Source: Spirochaetaceae bacterium
GTDB taxonomy: Bacteria > Spirochaetota > Spirochaetia > Treponematales > Breznakiellaceae
NCBI GenBank assembly: GCA_031279965.1
Contig: JAITHM010000070.1
Location: 1-10,822 of the forward strand
DNA length: 10,822 nt
Direction of reading: 5' to 3'
Below, in pieces: positions 5,539 to 10,822 of this stretch. The position numbers were made by a program, and so were the translations under genes. How positions within the stretch are numbered: the stretch's first letter is position 1; the number at the start of each line of letters is the position of its first letter. The notes below the pieces were generated by a model. It was given only the letters and a program-made list of their open reading frames with translations. It was not told the DNA's origin and searched no databases.

Positions 5539-7467
5539 ATGACGCATGAACTGACAACACAAACGATCCGCATAGGCGGCATGACCTGCATCAACTGCCA
5601 GAACCGGATTGAAAACAAACTGAAAAGCATCGCTGGAGTCCAGGACGCGCAAGTGGATTATAACACCGGCACGGCAGCCGTTTCCTGGAATCAGACGGCG
5701 CTAACGTTTAACGAGATAAAAACGGCTATTGAAGAGCTTGACTACAAGGTACTGGACGAAAAGACAACACCGCCGTTTGCAGAAATTACCGGTACGCTGG
5801 TTATCATTATTGCCCTCTTTATACTGCTGCGCGGGTTGGGACTGGGCGCACTCACCTCCGCCTTCCCCCTTGCGGAAGCGGGCATGAGTTACGGCATGCT
5901 GTTCATCATCGGGCTTATCACGTCGGTTCACTGCATTGCCATGTGCGGCGGTATTAATCTTTCGCAGACGCTGGGCGGGGGCTTGGGGGCGCCGCCCCCA
6001 GGAAGGGGGGCAGCGCAAGACCCGCACAGCGGGGCTGGAGTGAGGGGGGCTTCCCCCCCATTGTCTATTTTACTTCCTTCTTTTCTTTACAATGGCGGGC
6101 GGGTGATTTCCTACACGGCCGTGGGTGCTCTTGCCGGCGCGTTGGGCGGCGCAATTACTGTTTCCGGCAGGTTTCAGGGGATTGTACAGATAGCTGCCGG
6201 TGTGTTCATGGTGATCATAGGGGCTAACATGCTTGGCGTTTTTCCCGCACTGCGCCGCTTTGTTCCGCGTATGCCCCAATTCTTTGCGCACAAAATACAC
6301 GCGCAGAAATCAGGAAACAAACACCCGCTTGTCATTGGCCTTTTGAACGGCCTTATGCCCTGCGGCCCTCTGCAAGCCATGCAGATTTATGCTCTTTCAA
6401 CAGGAAGCCCTCTTGCCGGCGGCTTTTCCATGTTCTTGTTCGCACTGGGAACGGTTCCGCTGATGTTCGGTATGGGGGCATTAAGTTCGTTTCTGAGCGG
6501 AGGAACACGGGGGCGCGCGTTTACCCGTCATGTACTGAAGGCGGGAGCGATTCTGGTAACTGTGATGGGCATGATGATGTTCAGTTATGGCTGGGGACTT
6601 TCCGGCTTCAATTTTGATTTTATTGATAAGACTGCCATCTGGCCGGACGCTACATCATCCGGCATGGGTGCAGACGGCGGAGTGTTCACGCCGGTTATCG
6701 AAAATGGTGTGCAAATTGTCAAATCAACACTGCTTCCCGGACGTTATCCGGCGATCACCGTGCAGCAGGGTATTCCCGTTCACTGGACAATTAACGCGCC
6801 CGCAGAGAGCATTAACGGCTGTAACAACCGCATGATCATCCGCGAATATAACATTGAACACCGCTTTACCGCAGGCGACAATATCATCGAGTTTATACCG
6901 GAGCGGACAGGCAAATTCCCTTACTCCTGCTGGATGGGCATGATCCGCAGTTCTATTACGGTGGTTGCCGAGGGCGAAACTACAGCCGCCACAGAGCCGA
7001 GCTTGGAGCCTACGCCGGCAGGGGTTGCCATTCCCACAGACCACATTGTGCTGGCGGAAATGCACGGGGCGGAAACATACGGTTTTCCGTATCAGGCGGT
7101 AACCGTCAATTTACGGGATGAAGGGATAGAGCCTGCCGTTGTCGTGCTGCTGCGGGATATGCCTGCACTGCTGACCGTAAACAATGATTCGCTTGACCCG
7201 GGAAACAGCCGCCTTGTTTTTCCCGCATATTACACGCAGTTCGACATAAAAAAAGGGGATAATGCGCTTAGGTTAATGCCTTCAAACGATTTTGATTTTT
7301 CTACCGGCGACAATGTATTTTACGGTTATGTAAAAGTTGTGGATGATCTGAATGCCGTAGACATTGAAGCAATAAAGACTGAAATTTCAGAACACGAAAC
7401 AATGGTGTATCCCGAAACCTATTTTGAAGCGGCGGCGCAGAGTGCAGGCGGCGCGTGCTGCCGGTGA
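5539..7467 (+). CDS. HMA domain–UreH/TauE-like membrane–cupredoxin fusion protein (probable copper handling)
   Basis: The 642-residue protein starts with a heavy-metal-associated domain (about 5-70) with Met-Thr-Cys17-Ile-Asn-Cys20. One membrane segment follows (about 82-102), then a UreH/TauE/SafE-like multi-span domain (about 115-355) with the hallmark segments His131-Cys132-Ile-Ala-Met-Cys136-Gly-Gly and Met-Pro-Cys275-Gly-Pro. A cupredoxin-like domain (about 383-477) carries Asn-Gly-Cys428-Asn and Tyr-Ser-Cys464-Trp-Met-Gly-Met468, plausible metal ligands. A further domain (about 500-625) is beta-rich, and the protein ends in Cys-Cys-Arg. This domain order is known in anaerobic bacteria under the label sulfite exporter TauE/SafE family, but the metal domains point to copper transport or delivery, not sulfite. 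The ATG sits directly before the HMA fold and has no visible Shine-Dalgarno sequence. Residues 145-175 come from an inserted hairpin-rich DNA block. The gene is single, with the flagellar operon 100 bases downstream. Confidence 0.88.
   Translation: MTHELTTQTIRIGGMTCINCQNRIENKLKSIAGVQDAQVDYNTGTAAVSWNQTALTFNEIKTAIEELDYKVLDEKTTPPFAEITGTLVIIIALFILLRGLGLGALTSAFPLAEAGMSYGMLFIIGLITSVHCIAMCGGINLSQTLGGGLGAPPPGRGAAQDPHSGAGVRGASPPLSILLPSFLYNGGRVISYTAVGALAGALGGAITVSGRFQGIVQIAAGVFMVIIGANMLGVFPALRRFVPRMPQFFAHKIHAQKSGNKHPLVIGLLNGLMPCGPLQAMQIYALSTGSPLAGGFSMFLFALGTVPLMFGMGALSSFLSGGTRGRAFTRHVLKAGAILVTVMGMMMFSYGWGLSGFNFDFIDKTAIWPDATSSGMGADGGVFTPVIENGVQIVKSTLLPGRYPAITVQQGIPVHWTINAPAESINGCNNRMIIREYNIEHRFTAGDNIIEFIPERTGKFPYSCWMGMIRSSITVVAEGETTAATEPSLEPTPAGVAIPTDHIVLAEMHGAETYGFPYQAVTVNLRDEGIEPAVVVLLRDMPALLTVNNDSLDPGNSRLVFPAYYTQFDIKKGDNALRLMPSNDFDFSTGDNVFYGYVKVVDDLNAVDIEAIKTEISEHETMVYPETYFEAAAQSAGGACCR
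5977..6060. repeat. GC-rich block of three hairpins inserted in frame in the membrane-protein gene
   Basis: Three hairpins follow one another. The first is a 7-bp stem with a 3-base loop (TGGGGGC 5984-5990 with GCCCCCA 5994-6000). The second is a 5-bp stem (CCCGC 6021-6025 with GCGGG 6029-6033). The third is a 6-bp stem (GGGGGG 6044-6049 with CCCCCC 6053-6058). Five G-runs on the + strand could also form a quadruplex. The block encodes Gly/Pro/Ala-rich residues in a loop between conserved transmembrane segments, and base composition on either side is ordinary. It looks like a dispersed palindromic element that landed in frame. Whether copies exist elsewhere cannot be seen in this window. Confidence 0.65.
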
Positions 7468-7538
7468 ACAGCATTAATTTGGATGCGGTTCGTATTTCGA
7501 AGGGTGGGTTACTTTTTTTTATCTTTATTGTTAGGATA

Positions 7539-7546
7539 GCCGATAT
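7539..7546 (+). promoter_or_regulatory. Sigma28-like -10 element before flgB
   Basis: GCCGATAT matches seven of eight bases of the flagellar sigma28 -10 consensus GCCGATAA. The start point would fall near 7553, just upstream of the GGGAGG ribosome-binding site at 7556-7561, which fits a short leader. The -35 position (consensus TAAA about 15 bases upstream) holds TATC at 7520-7523, a poor match. Overlapping AT-rich boxes such as TATAAA (7546-7551) could instead serve sigma70. No clear terminator for the preceding gene is seen in 7468-7538, so read-through is possible. Confidence 0.5.
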
Positions 7547-7567
7547 ATAAATTATGGGAGGATTTAT

Positions 7568-7987
7568 ATCCTGCTAAATAGTTTTTCAAAAACTGTTGAT
7601 TTGCTCCATCGTTCGCTGGGCGTTGAAAGTCTACGGCGAGAAGTATACGCGAATAATCACGCCAATGCCGAAGTTCCTAATTTTAAGCGGACAGAAGTAA
7701 ACTTTGAAAGCGCACTCAAGCAAGCGCTTGATTCAGAAGAGCGCCGGCCTTTGCTTGAACTTACGCGCACCGACGACAGACATATTTCAAATTATGCTCC
7801 ACTTGATTACCGCGATGTCAGACCACGGCGGGTGCTTGACTATTTAAGCCAGACAAAAGCCAACGGGAACAATGTCGATGCCGAACACGAATTTAACCTG
7901 ATTGTGCAAAATCAAATGAGGTATACGTTATATGTTCAATCACTTACCCATGAATTTGCTCAGGTAAGCAGCGTTTTAAGACCCTAA
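7568..7987 (+). CDS. flgB: Flagellar proximal rod protein FlgB (apparent ATC start)
   Basis: FlgB is a proximal rod subunit of the flagellar basal body, secreted through the flagellar export apparatus; in spirochetes the flagellum is periplasmic. The protein has the rod N-terminal motif Ala-Asn-Asn-His-Ala-Asn-Ala-Glu-Val-Pro-Asn-Phe-Lys and a C-terminal amphipathic helix that should pack against the other rod proteins. The conserved N-terminal helix Ser-Phe-Ser-Lys-Thr-Val-Asp-Leu-Leu-His-Arg is in frame upstream of the first conventional start, a TTG at 7601 that lacks a Shine-Dalgarno sequence and would cut this helix. GGGAGG at 7556-7561 lies six bases before ATC at 7568, giving 139 residues. 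CTG at 7571 is the other option. The stop is a tandem TAA TAA, and flgC begins 18 bases later, so the genes are cotranscribed. Confidence 0.9.
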   Translation: MLLNSFSKTVDLLHRSLGVESLRREVYANNHANAEVPNFKRTEVNFESALKQALDSEERRPLLELTRTDDRHISNYAPLDYRDVRPRRVLDYLSQTKANGNNVDAEHEFNLIVQNQMRYTLYVQSLTHEFAQVSSVLRP

Positions 7988-8005
7988 TAATTTGGAGGAA
8001 TATGT

Positions 8006-8467
8006 ATGGGATTATTTACAGCAATAGATACGGCCGCATCGGGAATGGGTGCACAACGCCTTCGAACTGATGTGATTGCCGATAACATAGCAAATGCGAC
8101 AACAACGCGCACCGCAGAAGGCGGCCCTTACAAGAGAAGCAGGGTCATCATGAGGCCGCGTGTCGAACAGGCATTCTGGCGCAGTCCGTTTTTACCGGAT
8201 GGCATGGATAACGGGGTTGGGAAAGGCGTACGCGTTTCTGAAATTCAAAAGGACAGCGCGCCGCCGCGGCTTGTTTATGATCCATCGCATCCAGACAGAA
8301 TATTGTCAGGGCCGAATAAAGATTATGTTGAAATGCCTAACGTGGATATCGTAACAGAGATGACGGATATGATTGCGGCATCACGATCCTACGAAGCAAA
8401 TGCTTCCATTGTAGAAGGTTCTAAAACGATGTTTTTGCGTGCACTTGATATAGGAAGTAAAATATAA
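8006..8467 (+). CDS. flgC: Flagellar proximal rod protein FlgC
   Basis: The 153-residue product is a flagellar proximal rod subunit acting with FlgB, FlgF and FliE. The N-terminus has the rod-family pattern Ala-Ala-Ser-Gly-Met-Gly-Ala-Gln-Arg followed by Asp-Asn-Ile-Ala-Asn-Ala. The C-terminal helix has the FlgC pattern Val-Asp-Ile-Val-Thr-Glu-Met-Thr-Asp-Met-Ile-Ala-Ala-Ser-Arg-Ser-Tyr-Glu-Ala-Asn, with the expected Asn-Val-Asp before it. Length is normal for the family, slightly long as in other spirochetes. The ATG at 8006 is preceded by GGAGG at 7994-7998; an overlapping ATG at 8002 is out of frame. The gene sits 18 bases after flgB and 76 bases before fliE. Confidence 0.95.
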   Translation: MGLFTAIDTAASGMGAQRLRTDVIADNIANATTTRTAEGGPYKRSRVIMRPRVEQAFWRSPFLPDGMDNGVGKGVRVSEIQKDSAPPRLVYDPSHPDRILSGPNKDYVEMPNVDIVTEMTDMIAASRSYEANASIVEGSKTMFLRALDIGSKI

Positions 8468-8478
8468 AAAAATTATGG

Positions 8479-8517
8479 GCACGATGAGGAATAGTAAAAT
8501 CTGTTCTTAAATCGTGC
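8479..8517 (+). repeat. Inverted repeat in the flgC–fliE gap
   Basis: GCACGAT (8479-8485) and ATCGTGC (8511-8517) are perfectly complementary, with a 25-base loop. The hairpin would form in the operon mRNA 13 bases before the fliE Shine-Dalgarno sequence. There is no T-run, so it is not a typical terminator; it could affect processing or translation of fliE. Confidence 0.4.
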
Positions 8518-8543
8518 TGTTACAATTTATGGGAGGGGCTGAT

Positions 8544-9008
8544 ATGTTGACACTGAAACCAGAATTACAGCGGGTAAACCCGCTGCCGCTTACTCGAACG
8601 GATTCACGCCATGTTCAGGCGGAAGGCGTTGTTGGTTTTAAGGGAAGTTATGACCGGGGCGGTATGTTAAGTGATATTACGCCAACCGGCCGAGGCGCAG
8701 AGATTGCCGAATTGGGAACGAAGATTGGAGCAGAATCGGTGCTGCGTATGGGAAGCGTTGGCGCGGCTGGGATTGGGCGCCATGACAATGCAAGTTTTGC
8801 AAATGCAATGCTGAACGCGCTTGACGGCGTTTCATCATTGCAGCATCGTGCTACAGATTTAGAACAGCAGGCGGTAATCAGTCCAGATTCAATTAATGTT
8901 GAATCTGTAAGCATTGCGCAAGCAGAAGCGACGCTGTCACTGAGCATTACCCGTACCATTCTAAGCCGCCTTACCCAGGCATGGCGGGATTTAATCAATA
9001 CACGATAA
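8544..9008 (+). CDS. fliE: Flagellar hook-basal body adaptor FliE
   Basis: FliE joins the MS ring (FliF) to the rod and is needed for export of the later rod proteins. The C-terminal half, about residues 80-154, shows the FliE pattern: a Phe-Ala-Asn-Ala-Met-Leu-Asn-Ala-Leu helix, a conserved linker, then Ala-Gln-Ala-Glu-Ala-Thr-Leu-Ser-Leu and an Arg-containing terminal helix. At 154 residues it is longer than the roughly 100-110 usual outside spirochetes; the extra length is an N-terminal segment rich in Gly, Thr and Arg that I do not recognise. The start is ATG at 8544 because GGGAGGGG (8531-8537) lies at the right distance. A GTG at 8514 would add ten residues that include this ribosome-binding site, so it is rejected. 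fliF follows after 29 bases. Confidence 0.9.
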   Translation: MLTLKPELQRVNPLPLTRTDSRHVQAEGVVGFKGSYDRGGMLSDITPTGRGAEIAELGTKIGAESVLRMGSVGAAGIGRHDNASFANAMLNALDGVSSLQHRATDLEQQAVISPDSINVESVSIAQAEATLSLSITRTILSRLTQAWRDLINTR

Positions 9009-9037
9009 TCACGAATTAGGCGCCAGAGGGAGGGATT

Positions 9038-10744
9038 ATGCCTGAATTTCTAAGAAAATTTTTTGACCAGCTTAAAGCTATGTGGTCAAAATGGTCGTTG
9101 ATTCAACGGCTTGTACTTGTTGGAATTACCGTCGCGGTCATAGGAGCGATGGTTGCGCTTGTATCAATATCCTCGACACCGGGCCTGGTGCCTGTTATTA
9201 CAACGCCGATTACTGATGAAGCTGAACGTGCGCGCATTGTAACCCGTATTGATGCGGAAGGGATAAAGGTATCTGTTTCATCATCAGGAGTTATATCTGT
9301 TGGTGACGAAGCAAGCGCCCGCAGAATGCGCGCTATTCTGATCCGGGAAGGGCTTGTTCCGCAAGGCACTGACCCCTGGGCGCTCTTCGACCGTGAACGC
9401 TGGACAATAACTGACTGGGAACGGAATGTAAATTTAAGACGGGCAATTACCGCAACAATTACGGAGCATATCAAGGCGCTGCCAGAAATTGATGATGCAA
9501 ACGTCATAATTGTTCAACCTGAAAAAACTCTTTTTTCATCTCAACAAGACCCTGTTACCGCAAGTGTTATTCTTACTCCAAAACCAGGAAGCGATATTAC
9601 AACAAACCGCAAAAAAATTGAAGGTATTCAAAAAATCCTAAAGCATGCCGTTCAAGGACTTCTCGATGAAAACATTACCATTGTAGATCAAGATGGTCTT
9701 ACATTAAATGATTTTGAAGGCATGAAAGAATTTGACCGTCTTGCCAATTATGAAAAAGAATTAAAAATCCAGCGCGATTGGGAATCAAAATATCGAGCTG
9801 ATGTACTGCGGGCATTACAGTCGCTTTTTTCAGCAGACCGTGTGCGGGATTTGAATGTAAAAGTTGCCATGAATATGTCAAAAAAAAGTGTTGAAGGTAC
9901 AAGTATTAATCCTATTATTTTAAAACCGCGTTCACCAGGAAGTGTCTATGACGATTCGCAGTTTATTGAAAAAAGCAGCGTCTCAGAAGTAACTACAAAA
10001 ACATCATTTGAGGGAACCGGTTTTAATCCTGAGGGGCCTCCTGGTGTTGAAGGCACAACGCCGCCTGCATTCAAAGATATGCAAAATCTTTTTGGCAAAG
10101 TGAATCAGGAAACAGTAACAAGAAATTACGAACATAATAAAGAAAAGTACTCAGAAGAGCGAAGTCCTACAATAGACCGCGTAAGCGTATCAGTAAATAT
10201 TGACGGTATTTGGCAGAAAAAATACAACGAATCCGGAGATATTATTTTCCGGCCAGACGGCGGTGTTGAACGTGAATATTCACCTATCTCTGAAAACGAT
10301 CTTGCCAAAGCGCGGGAACTTGTTGAAGGTGCCATTGGTTACAGCGCCGCCCGTGGTGATACGGTTATAGTTCAAAATATTCAGATTGATCGAAGCGTGC
10401 AATTTGCCAGTGAAGACCGGACATTACTCCGCCAGCGACAGATTCAAATTACTGTTATTGCGTCCCTGATTGGTATTGCGGTACTGCTTATCGGCTTTGT
10501 TGTGTATCATATTGTGTCCCGGGCACGCGAACAAGCGCGCAGACGCCGTGAAGAAGAACTTGCACGTCAGCATCAGCTTATGCGTGAACAGGCACTGCTT
10601 GATGCGGATAAAGAAGGTCAGGATGTTTCGCTGTCAGTTGAGGATCAGGCACGGCTTGAACTGCTTGAAAAATCAATGAATATGGCGCGTGAGCATCCTG
10701 CTGATGTCTCGCAGCTTATTCGCACATGGCTTCTTGAAGAATAA
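9038..10744 (+). CDS. fliF: Flagellar MS-ring protein FliF
   Basis: FliF is the inner-membrane ring on which the flagellar motor and export gate are built. The 568 residues show a short cytoplasmic start, a first membrane span (about 21-46), a periplasmic part with ring-building motifs, and a second span (about 471-494). A charged cytoplasmic tail ends in Gln-Leu-Ile-Arg-Thr-Trp-Leu-Leu-Glu-Glu, the FliG-binding end. The Gln-Gly-Thr-Asp-Pro-Trp-Ala-Leu-Phe-Asp segment and the Arg-Ala-Ile-Thr-Ala-Thr-Ile segment that follows fit the conserved first ring-building motif as it looks in spirochetes. The variable region (about 300-360) is rich in Ser, Gly and Pro, as usual. The ATG at 9038 has GGGAGGG just upstream. 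Length and both spans are complete, so the gene appears intact. fliG, its usual next neighbour, is not seen in the 78 bases that follow. Confidence 0.97.
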   Translation: MPEFLRKFFDQLKAMWSKWSLIQRLVLVGITVAVIGAMVALVSISSTPGLVPVITTPITDEAERARIVTRIDAEGIKVSVSSSGVISVGDEASARRMRAILIREGLVPQGTDPWALFDRERWTITDWERNVNLRRAITATITEHIKALPEIDDANVIIVQPEKTLFSSQQDPVTASVILTPKPGSDITTNRKKIEGIQKILKHAVQGLLDENITIVDQDGLTLNDFEGMKEFDRLANYEKELKIQRDWESKYRADVLRALQSLFSADRVRDLNVKVAMNMSKKSVEGTSINPIILKPRSPGSVYDDSQFIEKSSVSEVTTKTSFEGTGFNPEGPPGVEGTTPPAFKDMQNLFGKVNQETVTRNYEHNKEKYSEERSPTIDRVSVSVNIDGIWQKKYNESGDIIFRPDGGVEREYSPISENDLAKARELVEGAIGYSAARGDTVIVQNIQIDRSVQFASEDRTLLRQRQIQITVIASLIGIAVLLIGFVVYHIVSRAREQARRRREEELARQHQLMREQALLDADKEGQDVSLSVEDQARLELLEKSMNMAREHPADVSQLIRTWLLEE

Positions 10745-10750
10745 TGCACT

Positions 10751-10772
10751 GTTACCCCGCTTGCGGGGTAAC
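10751..10772. terminator. Perfect inverted repeat after fliF (possible terminator)
   Basis: GTTACCCCGC (10751-10760) and GCGGGGTAAC (10763-10772) form a 10-bp perfect stem with a TT loop, six bases after the fliF stop. Neither strand has a T-run after it, so it may slow or process transcripts and need not be a classical intrinsic terminator. Its place between fliF and a possible convergent gene fits a bidirectional end signal. Confidence 0.5.
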
Positions 10773-10773
10773 A

Positions 10774-10822
10774 TCAAAACAGTATTACGCCGGCATCGTT
10801 CATCTGGGAAATAGCCTTTTCT
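10774..10822 (-). CDS. Possible 3' end of a convergent gene (fragment)
   Basis: On the minus strand one frame is open from the window edge to TGA at 10774-10776 and reads Glu-Lys-Ala-Ile-Ser-Gln-Met-Asn-Asp-Ala-Gly-Val-Ile-Leu-Phe. This looks like an ordinary helix-plus-strand C-terminus. Only 15 codons are visible, so chance is a real alternative and no family can be named. The + strand in the same stretch has no ATG and no fliG-like reading. Confidence 0.3.
   Translation of the reverse strand, partial: EKAISQMNDAGVILF

Noticed and set aside
5539..7467. Sulfite export as the role of the TauE/SafE-like protein
   Set aside because: The HMA Cys pair, the cupredoxin Cys/Met motif and the UreH-type Met-Pro-Cys-Gly-Pro segment point to metal handling; nothing in or near the gene concerns sulfur.
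7484..7520. Possible terminator TTCG-TATTT-CGAA followed by a T-run after the HMA/UreH gene
   Set aside because: The stem has only four pairs and the T-run begins about 12 bases past it, so it does not fit an intrinsic terminator.
8475..8510. 11-codon mini-frame ATG...TAA between flgC and fliE
   Set aside because: It has no ribosome-binding site and lies mostly in the hairpin loop; its length is expected by chance.

Overview
The window looks like chromosomal DNA of a spirochete, most likely a Treponema-like host-associated anaerobe. The flagellar rod and ring genes flgB, flgC, fliE and fliF occur in the conserved spirochetal order. FliF ends in the Leu-Ile-Arg-Thr-Trp-Leu-Leu-Glu-Glu tail I associate with spirochete FliF. 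Several short lipoproteins are also present. No RNA gene, transposase, integrase or CRISPR array was seen. The genus is an inference from gene content, not a search result.

Left part (1-3749): the C-terminal part of a large glycine-rich, probably surface-exposed protein runs off the left edge on the + strand. It overlaps tail to tail with a minus-strand gene for an OmpA-like envelope protein that carries eight tandem six-residue Lys/Pro/Glu repeats. Upstream of that gene, on the same strand, lie a small lipoprotein of unknown function and a family-3 amino-acid-type solute-binding lipoprotein. The three could form one minus-strand transcript, though the small lipoprotein has a candidate promoter of its own.

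Middle part (3750-7467): a minus-strand (alpha/alpha)6-barrel protein related to the GH63/trehalase clan is followed by a likely intrinsic terminator and preceded by a strong sigma70-type promoter. Divergent to it is a large membrane protein that fuses a heavy-metal-associated domain, a UreH/TauE-like transmembrane domain and cupredoxin-like domains, presumably for copper handling. Its reading frame is interrupted, without a frameshift, by a GC-rich block of three consecutive hairpins.

Right part (7468-10744): the flagellar operon flgB-flgC-fliE-fliF follows a sigma28-like -10 element. flgB has a good Shine-Dalgarno sequence but no ATG, GTG or TTG where the protein should begin; the best-placed codon is ATC. 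The operon seems to stop after fliF: an inverted repeat follows, then the possible 3' end of a convergent gene, and no fliG start is visible.

The four flagellar genes build the proximal rod, the MS ring and the adaptor between them. The other genes are mainly cell-envelope functions with no evident pathway link to each other. I did not find a convincing new multi-gene defence or mobile system. The most unusual signals are the in-frame hairpin element, the flgB start, the glycosidase-like protein with an altered acid site, and the flagellar operon ending early.
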